From: Chloroflexota bacterium
GTDB taxonomy: Bacteria > Chloroflexota > Anaerolineae > Aggregatilineales > Aggregatilineaceae
NCBI GenBank assembly: GCA_010092855.1
Contig: JAADYV010000451.1
Coordinates: 1-36,726, forward strand
Direction of reading: 5' to 3'
Length of the DNA: 36,726 bases
Shown: in pieces, positions 18,485-25,451 of the stretch
Layout of the letters: each line of letters starts with the position of its first letter
Numbering within the stretch: the first letter of the stretch is position 1
The notes under the pieces: generated by a model
What the model saw: the letters and a program-made list of their open reading frames with translations, nothing else
The model's database searches: none
Told to the model about the DNA's origin: nothing
Program-made: the position numbers and the translations under genes

Positions 18485-18731
18485 GATGATTATCCTATGG
18501 TCAAATTGTAAAGATAGCGTTGAGATAGAAAGCACTCGACGTATTTTAGTGTAAGGCTTCTTCGATATTCGCACAAGCGTCTTCATGAAATTTTCATGTG
18601 CAACACACAATAGCAACCCCTAGTTTTTTTGCACGTAAATATTTAAGATAAGTGCGTGCATGCCCCCAAAGTCTGGGGCCGCTGTGTGGGACGTTACGTG
18701 GTATGATTTGATTGTTATAAAGGGAAAATCT
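18485..18731. promoter_or_regulatory. Divergent intergenic region with a perfect 15-bp palindrome
   Basis: It separates cpaF (-) from the membrane/E2/JAB/E1 operon (+). It is AT-rich and contains CATGAAA-T-TTTCATG at 18584-18598, a perfect inverted repeat fit for a dimeric regulator. A wider TGCACG/CGTGCA pair lies at 18630-18660. A weak cpaF promoter (TTGTGC, 17 nt, TACACT on the minus strand) can be drawn. No gene is seen in it. Confidence 0.45.
18699..18707 (+). promoter_or_regulatory. Extended -10 promoter for the conjugation operon
   Basis: TGG-TATGAT is an extended -10 with five of six bases in the hexamer. No good -35 is visible at 17 nt. The predicted start near 18714 leaves a short leader before AGGGA (18721-18725) and the ATG at 18732. 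Confidence 0.5.
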
Positions 18732-19514
18732 ATGTTTCAACATAGCAGACGAGGAACGTTTGTTTGGCTGGTGATAGTTGGGACGGCGTTGTTGCTTGCG
18801 TTGATCGCGGGCGGGCTGTCGCCGCTGTTGATCGCGAGTCTGGTGGCTGCTTACCTGGCTTTGTTATTCCTGTTTTCACGCAACGTCCAGCTTGAGTCCG
18901 TGGTGGAAGCGCTGCCCAACTTGGCCACGTCAGTACGACGTCCTAAACCGACCGAAGTAGCTCGCGAAGCAACTGCCCGCGCGCGTAGCGATCCAGACTA
19001 TGATGGATTGATCACGCTGCTGGATATTGGGTTGGTGGTGGATGAACAGCGCCCGGATGGATTGTCGCTGCGTCGGGGCCGATTTATCTCCCTGGATGAT
19101 GAGGGGATTCGGCCTTTCGCGATCATCGACGTACCTGAGGTGCTCAACGAACAACTGGCCCATTTTCGGTTCGAAATCCGCGACGAAAACGGCAAGCAGC
19201 ATTATGTCTACGAGATGGAGAAATGGCTTCAAGCTGGGCAAAACCACCTGCTACCGAATTATCGCTTCCCGGTGCGCAAAAACGCCAGTGAACTCGACTC
19301 CGGGGCGTGGACGGTGCGGGTGACGGTCGATGCGGGCTTATTGGGCGTGCATAACTTCAGCCTGTCACCCTCGCTGGCGGCGCGGCGGCGGATGTTGTCC
19401 TCCGATGGCGAAATCCGCGAGCGTGTGTGGCGGACGCCGGAAGATGACGAGTCACTGCCGCTCAGCCTGGAAGAACTGCTGCGCCAACAGAGCCGGGAAC
19501 AACGCCAGAGTTGA
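18732..19514 (+). CDS. Membrane-anchored beta-domain protein, paralogue A
   Basis: 260 aa, function unknown. Two adjacent N-terminal TM helices (about 9-28 and 31-50) precede a soluble domain of about 170 residues that looks like an Ig-type beta-sandwich: GIRPFAIIDVPE, HFRFEIRDENGKQHYVYE and SGAWTVRVTVDAGLLGVHNF. The same order of motifs recurs in the next two genes, so the three are paralogues. The C-terminus ends in an acidic stretch with PLSLEELLRQQ. The two-helix hairpin puts the beta domain on the same side as the N-terminus, probably the cytoplasm, where E1/E2 enzymes act. The track start (18660) is replaced by ATG 18732 because of AGGGA 6 nt upstream and the promoter between the two. 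First gene of the operon. Confidence 0.8.
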   Translation: MFQHSRRGTFVWLVIVGTALLLALIAGGLSPLLIASLVAAYLALLFLFSRNVQLESVVEALPNLATSVRRPKPTEVAREATARARSDPDYDGLITLLDIGLVVDEQRPDGLSLRRGRFISLDDEGIRPFAIIDVPEVLNEQLAHFRFEIRDENGKQHYVYEMEKWLQAGQNHLLPNYRFPVRKNASELDSGAWTVRVTVDAGLLGVHNFSLSPSLAARRRMLSSDGEIRERVWRTPEDDESLPLSLEELLRQQSREQRQS

Positions 19515-19520
19515 ATTGCC

Positions 19521-20189
19521 ATGCAAGTCATCGTTTTTCTTGTGATCCTGGTTGTGTTCATTGCCTTTCTATTTAGCCTGTTTGCGGTTGCAGAGGGGCG
19601 CAACCGACGTGTACCTGGTTGGTCCCGGTCCATTGTCTCTACGCCAAAACTGACGCACGCTGCCCAGATCGCTATGCAACGCGCCGGGTATACGCCAGGT
19701 GAAGATTTTGTCCAGGCCACCGATCTGGGCTTGCTAGCCTATCGCAGTACAGACGAACCGCGGCTGGTGCGCTATGGTGATGTGCTGGTCGATACGCGCT
19801 ACCTGCGCCCATTTGTCGAACTGTGGCTGCCACATGATGCGCGCGGTACGGTCCGGTTTGAGATTCTCGATGAGAAAGAGCGGCTGCGCTATGCTGACGA
19901 AGAGAAGTATGATCTGGTGCGCGGCAAAAACACGCTGCTGCCCAACACCTGGCTGCCGCTGGAAGGCAAAGCGCAGAATGGTCAGCGGTGGACGTTGCGT
20001 GTTCTGGCCAGCAGTACCCTACTCGCCAAGCATACGTTTGGGTGGCAAGGCGTTGGCGGCGGGCGCGTCCAGGAATTGGCCGATGATGATGGCGAACTCA
20101 GCCCAGAGTTGCTGTACGCCATCCAAAACCAATCGGGTCCCGGCATCAGCCTGTCGGAGTTGTTGAGCGACCAGGAAGACTGGTCATAA
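19521..20189 (+). CDS. Membrane-anchored beta-domain protein, paralogue B
   Basis: 222 aa, function unknown. One N-terminal TM helix (about 3-23) is followed by basic residues (EGRNRRVPGWSR). Its soluble domain parallels paralogue A: DLGLLAYRS, YLRPFVELWLP, TVRFEILDEKERLRY, KNTLLPNTWLPL and QRWTLRVLASSTLLAKHTF. It ends with an acidic region and GISLSELLSDQEDWS, echoing the SLEELL tail of A. Starts 6 nt after A stops, so it is co-transcribed. With a single helix, the positive-inside rule (basic residues after the TM) suggests a cytoplasmic domain. Confidence 0.8.
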   Translation: MQVIVFLVILVVFIAFLFSLFAVAEGRNRRVPGWSRSIVSTPKLTHAAQIAMQRAGYTPGEDFVQATDLGLLAYRSTDEPRLVRYGDVLVDTRYLRPFVELWLPHDARGTVRFEILDEKERLRYADEEKYDLVRGKNTLLPNTWLPLEGKAQNGQRWTLRVLASSTLLAKHTFGWQGVGGGRVQELADDDGELSPELLYAIQNQSGPGISLSELLSDQEDWS

Positions 20190-20250
20190 ACTATTTGTTA
20201 GTATGTTGTTTTCTTGATTTGTCATCATCAGGGGAAAACCGAGGATACTT

Positions 20251-21051
20251 ATGATTAGACAAGCCGATACTGAACCGCGCCGCCAGATCAACCTGACCCG
20301 GTGGCTTATCATCGTTGCAGTGGCGACCTTCGTGCTGTTTTTGTTGGCATTAGCACTAACCGGCGAAGTGTGGCGAGCTGTTGCGTTCGGAGTAGTGGCG
20401 TTTTTCGGGTTTTTAGTGGCACTGTCGGTGTATTTTTGGATCGCGCTGGTGGGTGGCACCGTGAGCCTGGTGTTCATCAGGCGTAACCCGGTGCCCTGGT
20501 CGCTGGGCGATGAAGCGCTGGAGGACCAGGTTCCTGAGCACGACATTGATCCGGGGTTAGAACTGCAAGCCGCCGGAATGTTAGTTTATCGCTTCGGGGA
20601 AGTGCGCCCCCACGTCTATTTCCGGCAGATTCCGCTGAGGAATGCGCGCGCCGTGCGTCCCTTTGTGGTGGCGCGCACTGGTGCCGCGCGTCCCTATCAC
20701 TTTGAATTCACGCTGCAAAACGAGGTTGACCAGGTATTTTTACGGAAAGAAGTGTTGTTCTCTTTGCAGCCAACGCCCCAATTCGTAATGCCCGCCGAAC
20801 GCCTGAATATTAGCGAAACTCACGATTTGGTTGGGCAAAGCTGGCAATTGCAGGTACGGTCTGGTGTTACGGTAATCACTGCGGTGCGCTTCACATTTGT
20901 CGAAGGCGCGCAGGCGGCGGCTGCTGCGGGCGAAACCGACGGGGAACCAACTCTCGCCTGGCAGCAGGAATGGCTGCCCCGGCTGTTGGATGAAACCGTG
21001 AAACAAGACGCGATGAAAGAAACACAAGAAATTGTTTGGGAGGGACTATGA
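20251..21051 (+). CDS. Membrane-anchored beta-domain protein, paralogue C
   Basis: 266 aa, function unknown. Two N-terminal TM helices (about 17-37 and 41-72) precede a beta domain with AAGMLVYRFGEVRPHVYF, AVRPFVVART, YHFEFTLQNE and QSWQLQVRSGVTVITAVRF, matching A and B in order. The C-terminus is helical and charged and ends VWEGL. AGGA lies 6 nt before the ATG. It follows B by a 61-nt AT-rich gap and overlaps the E2-like gene by ATGA, which ties the membrane trio to the conjugation enzymes by translation coupling. Confidence 0.8.
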   Translation: MIRQADTEPRRQINLTRWLIIVAVATFVLFLLALALTGEVWRAVAFGVVAFFGFLVALSVYFWIALVGGTVSLVFIRRNPVPWSLGDEALEDQVPEHDIDPGLELQAAGMLVYRFGEVRPHVYFRQIPLRNARAVRPFVVARTGAARPYHFEFTLQNEVDQVFLRKEVLFSLQPTPQFVMPAERLNISETHDLVGQSWQLQVRSGVTVITAVRFTFVEGAQAAAAAGETDGEPTLAWQQEWLPRLLDETVKQDAMKETQEIVWEGL

Positions 21052-21524
21052 GCAAATCCAGTTGGTGGGGAAGCAAAAACCAGGTGTCGAACCGGCTGCG
21101 TGTTGAAGTTGACCTGATGCGGGCAACTTTTGCCGATACGTTCCGGTTGATTGTGCCCAAGCGCGGGCTGTTGTACTGGGTTGGAGACGTGGAGATCAAT
21201 CTGCGGGGCATTCCCCAGCGCGTGCACACCATCAAAATCCTCTACCCGGAGGAATATCCTAATCGCCCCGCAGAGGCTTACGTGCTGCACCCCAATGTCT
21301 ACAGCGAAAAACACCAGTTTGAGGATGGCCAGTTGTGCCTTTTTAACCCCAAAGATGGTGTTGTGTACGGCTGGAATCCCAGCAAGTCCACCGCGGTGAC
21401 GGTGGCGGGGTGGGCGATCCAGTGGTTATATGCGTATTACACCTGGCGGGCAACGGGGACCTGGCCCGGTATTGAGGAGCGGATGCCCCCGGTCAAGAAC
21501 AGCAGAAGGAGACGCAGGTACTGA
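21048..21524 (+). CDS. Bacterial E2-like (ubiquitin-conjugating fold) protein
   Basis: 158 aa. Matches the UBC fold core: HTIKILYPEEYPNRPAEAYV (the central strands and the Pro-rich turn), then HPNVYSEKHQFEDGQLCLF with the HPN motif (H81-P82-N83) and the presumed catalytic C97, then YGWNPSKSTAVTVAGW matching the W-x-P and following helix of E2s. In eukaryotic E2s the HPN Asn stabilises the transition state and the Cys carries ubiquitin; both are kept. The HPN-to-Cys gap is 13 residues, against seven in UbcH5-type enzymes, so there is an insert. The C-terminus is very basic (SRRRRRY). The ATG at 21048 overlaps the paralogue C stop; the track start 12 nt earlier is less likely. Followed by the JAB gene with a TGATG overlap. 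Confidence 0.88.
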   Translation: MSKSSWWGSKNQVSNRLRVEVDLMRATFADTFRLIVPKRGLLYWVGDVEINLRGIPQRVHTIKILYPEEYPNRPAEAYVLHPNVYSEKHQFEDGQLCLFNPKDGVVYGWNPSKSTAVTVAGWAIQWLYAYYTWRATGTWPGIEERMPPVKNSRRRRRY

Positions 21525-22645
21525 TGGCTGAGCAATCGACGGACAACACGGCTCCGCGCATTGTGTTCGCACAGCGCGTTATCGACAAGATCGTGCGGGG
21601 GGCGCTGCTCTATCCTGACCCGGAAACCGGCGAATCCATGATCGGCCTGGTGGTGCCGCAAGTTGGCCACGCAGAGCCGGCGATCTATGTGTTGGACACC
21701 ATCGCGCCCGCTGGCGATGCGGTGCGGACCTTCGGCATGTTTGAGCAGGGCGACGACTGGCAGGCGGACGTTTTCAACTGGCTACACAAAAACTGGGAAG
21801 TCTTCCGCGAGCTGCGCCGCTCATCCTATGGCAGCGCCCTGGCCGGGAAGTGGGACGTGCCGCTGATGTACGTGGGGGATTGGCACAAACAACCCGGGGA
21901 TATGATCGATCCGTCCGGTGGTGATGAACAAACGGCGCGCCTGATCATTGCTGACGCCGACCACACCACCGAGAACGTTGTCGCGCCCATTGCCACCATG
22001 TACCCGCTGGTGGGCCAGGCCCCGGCTGCTGATGGCGCTGGTGAAGGCGATGGCACAGCATCTGCCCCGGATGCCGCAGCGGAATACATGCCGCCCGGCT
22101 TTCCGCACGAAGGTAACGAGCAGGTGATTATGGTCAAGCGTGAGGAGGAAGGCTGGCTCGTGCGCATCGACTTCTGGTTCATGGGTAAGAACGACCGCCG
22201 CTTCACGCGCGCCACGCCGGTAGTGTGGCCCGACGAACGCCTGCCCCAACTGCCTCCAGTGGCGTGGTACTTGCAGCACACCAAGCGCTTTAACCAGGAG
22301 TACAACCTGCTGATCGACGCCGGGTACCTGGTGAACATGGCCGAGTGGGATGCCGACGGCAAACCGCCGTATGAGATATGCTTTTCGCTCTACCGACCGG
22401 GCAGCTACCACGTCATTATCGTCGTGACCCCTGCCGAATATCCCAAGCGCCAACCGGCGGTCCGCGTGGCCCCATTGGTGCGAGGTGAAGAGAACGTGGA
22501 TATGTTCGAGAAACTTTATGCTGCATCAGAGCCGGTGATGACCGCCCAACTACCCGATTGGCCCTGGGACTCCAAGCGGACGTTGCTCGAACTGGTGCTC
22601 CATGTTGAGGGTACGCTCAAGAAAGATAAGGACACTGCTTCATGA
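21524..22645 (+). CDS. JAB/MPN-domain protein fused to a second UBC-like domain
   Basis: 373 aa. Residues about 12-160 form a JAB (JAMM) metallopeptidase fold. The Glu is in GES (E37) and the metal loop is VGDWHKQPGDMIDPSGGDEQ, that is H121-x-Q123-x10-D134. The canonical motif is H-x-H-x10-D, so the second His is Gln (codon CAA at 21890-21892). A Gly/Ala/Asp linker (about 165-188) leads to a C-terminal region (about 200-365) with SYHVIIVVTPAEYPKRQPAVRV, which aligns with the strand-turn of the E2 next door but has no HPN or active Cys; I read it as an inactive UBC/RWD-like domain. JAB proteins in such operons remove or mature ubiquitin-like proteins. Activity here is uncertain. Overlaps the E1 gene by ATGA. 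Confidence 0.85.
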   Translation: MAEQSTDNTAPRIVFAQRVIDKIVRGALLYPDPETGESMIGLVVPQVGHAEPAIYVLDTIAPAGDAVRTFGMFEQGDDWQADVFNWLHKNWEVFRELRRSSYGSALAGKWDVPLMYVGDWHKQPGDMIDPSGGDEQTARLIIADADHTTENVVAPIATMYPLVGQAPAADGAGEGDGTASAPDAAAEYMPPGFPHEGNEQVIMVKREEEGWLVRIDFWFMGKNDRRFTRATPVVWPDERLPQLPPVAWYLQHTKRFNQEYNLLIDAGYLVNMAEWDADGKPPYEICFSLYRPGSYHVIIVVTPAEYPKRQPAVRVAPLVRGEENVDMFEKLYAASEPVMTAQLPDWPWDSKRTLLELVLHVEGTLKKDKDTAS

Positions 22646-23559
22646 ACTGGGACCGGATTGAGCGCTTGCTCGGCAAGGACGTGCTGAACTACCTGCACAC
22701 CCAGACGGTGGGCATCATCGGGTTGGGATCGGGCGGCAGTTTTGTGGCCGTCAGCCTGGCCATGAGTGGCATTGGACGGTTTATCCTGGTGGATGATGAC
22801 ATCTTCGATGCGGCCAACGTCGTGCGCCATACCGCCGATCTGCGTGACGTGGGGCGTCCCAAAGTGGAAGCCGTTGCCGACCTTATCCGGCAGCGCAACG
22901 CTCGCGCCGAGGTCCGTACCATCACCGGGCGAATCGAGGACCACCTTGACCTGCTGCCCGAAATGGACCTGGTCGTCGCCGGGGTGGATGGTGAGGGACC
23001 TAAATACAAGATCAACGAGGTGTGCCTGGAGCACGGACGCACGGCAGTCTACGCCGGAGTTTACGAACGCGGCGAAGGCGGAGATGTGTGTATAATCTAC
23101 CCAGAAGAGGGGCCGTGTTATGCGTGTTGGGCCGAACACCTGCGGGAAGGGTTGGTTGATCCCGGTCCGGACGGTGAAGAAGAACTGGACTATGGCATGA
23201 TAGGCCCGGATGGGACGCTGGCCGCCGAGCCAGGGCTGTGGCTGCATGTGGTGCGCATTGCTGCGACCCAGGCTGACTTCGCCCTGAACCGGCTGCTGGT
23301 CGATACCGACGCGCATCGCGAGCTGCCTGCCAACACCGTCATCCTGGCCAATACACCCCTGGAAATCTATGAAGGGCGGATCACGCCGCCATATGGCGCG
23401 GAGTGGGTATCGGTCCCGCGCAACCCCGACTGCCTGGTGTGTGGTCACCGCCACCAATCCGTGACTGAGTCACCGGCACAGGTCTCTCTCGATGATCTGG
23501 CCAGTTTAGGCAATATCACCTTTGAGTCGGATGAGCACCAAGACGAATCGGAGAAATAA
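22642..23559 (+). CDS. E1-like (ThiF-fold) adenylating enzyme
   Basis: 305 aa. The ATP loop GIIGLGSGGSFVAV (24-37), LVDDDIFDAANVVRH (acidic ribose/Mg contacts and the Arg finger) and the Lys in DVGRPKVEAV are standard for E1-like enzymes. Zinc pairs GPCYAC (C159, C162) and CLVC (C264, C267) match the ThiF/MoeB structural zinc. The segment between them has no Cys, so the usual crossover-loop thioester Cys is absent; C128 or C150 are the only other candidates. The C-terminus is acidic and contains VSLDDLASL. Short N-terminus without the RYARH-type start of MoeB, so it is a separate family from the MoeB at 16093-16953. Activates the C-terminus of a ubiquitin-like or sulfur-carrier protein by inference. 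Confidence 0.9.
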   Translation: MNWDRIERLLGKDVLNYLHTQTVGIIGLGSGGSFVAVSLAMSGIGRFILVDDDIFDAANVVRHTADLRDVGRPKVEAVADLIRQRNARAEVRTITGRIEDHLDLLPEMDLVVAGVDGEGPKYKINEVCLEHGRTAVYAGVYERGEGGDVCIIYPEEGPCYACWAEHLREGLVDPGPDGEEELDYGMIGPDGTLAAEPGLWLHVVRIAATQADFALNRLLVDTDAHRELPANTVILANTPLEIYEGRITPPYGAEWVSVPRNPDCLVCGHRHQSVTESPAQVSLDDLASLGNITFESDEHQDESEK

Positions 23560-23567
23560 TCAAAACT

Positions 23568-23867
23568 ATGACCGACGACATGCTGCCCCCCGCTGAAGAG
23601 AATGTCACGCCCGACGGCGGACAGTCTGCGCCGCCCACCCCGCCCACCGATTTGCCCGAAAGCGAGCAACCGGACGATCTTGGGCCGCGTCTGGAACGGT
23701 TGGGAGGTGAACCCGCACCGGACATCACACCAGAGGAATTCGCGCGGCTGCAACAGGCCGGGCAGATTCACATTGACCCACGTGGCCGGGTGCGCACCAC
23801 GCGCAGCGAAGAAAACGATCCTGGTATTGCACTGCGCAAACGTCGTGCCTGGTACGCTGGCTTATGA
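23568..23867 (+). CDS. Small, largely disordered protein of unknown function
   Basis: 99 aa. Residues 1-50 are rich in Pro, Glu, Asp and Gly and likely disordered. A short ordered part follows: DITPEEFARLQQAGQIHIDPRGRV, then a basic stretch RKRRAWYAGL at the end. No ubiquitin or Pup motif (no GG or GGQ/E end). Starts 8 nt after the E1 stop and overlaps the Nudix start by ATGA, so it is within the operon. It may be a substrate, an adaptor or a highly diverged modifier; none of these is shown by the sequence. The last five residues WYAGL resemble VWEGL at the end of paralogue C. Confidence 0.65.
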   Translation: MTDDMLPPAEENVTPDGGQSAPPTPPTDLPESEQPDDLGPRLERLGGEPAPDITPEEFARLQQAGQIHIDPRGRVRTTRSEENDPGIALRKRRAWYAGL

Positions 23868-24493
23868 CGGCAATTCATCTAGCAGATGTGCGGGCGGCGC
23901 TGGCGTTGAGCGATTTTGACGTGGGGGCTGCCCGACGACAAATGGCACCACAGCCGCGCCCTTTACACCGCGTCGAGTCTCGCCCGGGCCAGGCGCGCCA
24001 GGCAGCGGTGCTCGTGCTGCTCTACCCGCACCAAACGCAGCTCAGCTTCGTGCTCATCCAGCGTACACAGCACGATCGGGATGTCCACAGTGGCCAGATT
24101 AGCCTGCCTGGAGGTTCGCAAGATGCTGGCGAGACTCCGGTCCAGACGGCACTCCGTGAAGCGCACGAAGAACTCGGCGTTAATGGCGGAGTTCAGATTC
24201 TGGGCCAGTTGGACCCCCTGTACATTCCGCCCAGCGATTTCGAAGTTCATCCTGTCGTGGGGTACACCAGCGTGCGCCCGCACTGGATTCCTGCCGAGTC
24301 GGAAGTCGTGGATGTAATCGAATGCCCGTTGAAGTGGCTATTGGATGACGCGCACAAAGTAGTCGAAGACTGGGAACTGCGCGGTTTCCAACTGCGCGTT
24401 CCCTGGTACAACGTAGACGGGCACCAGGTGTGGGGTGCGACGGCGATTATCTTGAGCGAGCTAGAACAACGTCTGCGGCATGTCTTTGGGTAA
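23864..24493 (+). CDS. Nudix hydrolase, CoA-pyrophosphatase-like
   Basis: 209 aa. A perfect Nudix box GSQDAGETPVQTALREAHEELGV (G-x5-E-x7-REUxEExGU) binds the divalent metal. Just ahead is FVLIQRTQHDRDVHSGQISLPGG, which fits the NuCoA motif of CoA diphosphatases (YeaB/NudL, NUDT7). Such enzymes split CoA and its esters into phosphopantetheine and ADP derivatives. Overlaps the small gene by ATGA and is the last gene of the operon, before a terminator. Its link to the E1/E2/JAB genes may only be shared transcription, or it may clear a nucleotide by-product; the sequence does not decide. Confidence 0.92.
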   Translation: MTAIHLADVRAALALSDFDVGAARRQMAPQPRPLHRVESRPGQARQAAVLVLLYPHQTQLSFVLIQRTQHDRDVHSGQISLPGGSQDAGETPVQTALREAHEELGVNGGVQILGQLDPLYIPPSDFEVHPVVGYTSVRPHWIPAESEVVDVIECPLKWLLDDAHKVVEDWELRGFQLRVPWYNVDGHQVWGATAIILSELEQRLRHVFG

Positions 24494-24499
24494 CATCTG

Positions 24500-24530
24500 C
24501 TGCCGTCATCTGTCGTAACGGCAGGTTTTT
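24500..24530 (+). terminator. Intrinsic terminator of the conjugation operon
   Basis: CTGCCGT / ACGGCAG stem (7 bp) with an 11-nt loop, then GTTTTT, only 6 nt past the Nudix stop. It marks the end of the operon begun at 18732. The rest of the gap up to 24734 is AT-rich leader of the response regulator with no other gene. Confidence 0.8.
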
Positions 24531-24734
24531 GTGCCCCGCAGAAATCTCAAATCCTCATACTGGCAGCTCAACTGTTGCTTTTGATAACTTGCGAAGGCCA
24601 AGTATGCGTGGTACATTGCTCATAATCAAACTGAATATTAACTGTCTGGGTTGTGTTGACCCATAGTTTGTATATGGTGGATGTAAAATAGCCACTGGCA
24701 ACACAACCTGATCCTGGTTGGGGGAAACTTGATT

Positions 24735-25421
24735 ATGACGGAAAAAATCCTCGTCATTGACGATGAAGAAATGACGGTCCAACTCATCAGCATACTCTTA
24801 GAGCGGCGTGGCTACGAAGTGATCAAGGCCTATCGCGCCGAAGATGGCCTGCGCAAAGCGTACCGCACGCATCCAGACCTGATTTTGCTGGATATTATGA
24901 TGCCTGATATGGATGGGTGGGAGGTCTGCCGCCGTTTGCGGGAACTATCTGATGTGCCTATCGTGTTCCTGACAGCCAAAGACGATGTGCGCGATGTGGT
25001 CAAGGGGTTGGAGATGGGGGCTGATGACTATATTGTCAAGCCCTACGATAACAACGAACTCGTGGCGCGCGTTAAAGCACATCTGCGCCGTGCGCCCAAG
25101 CCTTCAGTTTCTGAAGAACTGGTGTTTGATGCCGGGAACTTCCGCATCAATTTCATCAGCCGCGAAGTGCGTGTGCGGAGTAACACCATTCACCTGACTC
25201 CCAAAGAGTTTAACCTGTTGGGAGTGCTGGCCCGCAATGCAGGTCGGGTGATCACGCGCACTGAACTGGTCAAGGAAGCGTGGGGGCCAGAATATGCTGA
25301 TGCAATTGACAGCCTGAAACTCTACATCCACTATCTGCGGCAGAAGATCGAACAAGACCCGCAGCATCCCCAGTATATTCTGACATCGCGTGGCGTCGGC
25401 TACCGGTTTGCTAACAGCTAG
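24735..25421 (+). CDS. OmpR/PhoB-family response regulator
   Basis: 228 aa. Receiver domain with the acidic pair IDDEE (9-12), phospho-acceptor D53 in LILLDIMMPDMDGWE, Thr/Ala switch and Lys in FLTAKDD, and GADDYIVKPYDNNELVARV. It is followed by a winged-helix DNA-binding domain (HLTPKEFNLLGVLARNAGRVITR ... YIHYLRQKIEQDP ... SRGVGYRF). A transcription factor. No kinase gene is adjacent; the nearest is the soluble kinase at 31066. The start is ATG 24735, with GGGGGAA about 8-9 nt ahead, rather than the TTG 6 nt upstream. Convergent with the next gene. Confidence 0.97.
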   Translation: MTEKILVIDDEEMTVQLISILLERRGYEVIKAYRAEDGLRKAYRTHPDLILLDIMMPDMDGWEVCRRLRELSDVPIVFLTAKDDVRDVVKGLEMGADDYIVKPYDNNELVARVKAHLRRAPKPSVSEELVFDAGNFRINFISREVRVRSNTIHLTPKEFNLLGVLARNAGRVITRTELVKEAWGPEYADAIDSLKLYIHYLRQKIEQDPQHPQYILTSRGVGYRFANS

Positions 25422-25451
25422 ATAGTCGCCATCCAGCGATCCAGTTTCTAG

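Noticed and set aside
23568-23867. The 99-aa protein as a Pup-like modifier
   Set aside because: Disorder fits, but there is no GGQ/GGE end, and no Pup ligase or Dop gene nearby; the enzymes here are E1/E2 type.
18732-24493. Operon as a standard CBASS or Bil system
   Set aside because: There is no cyclic-nucleotide synthase or effector for CBASS and no visible ubiquitin-like protein for Bil; the membrane trio does not fit either.
24600-24734. TTGACC box as -35 of the response regulator
   Set aside because: No -10 at 16-18 nt; the nearest TAAAAT is 22 nt away, so no promoter is called.
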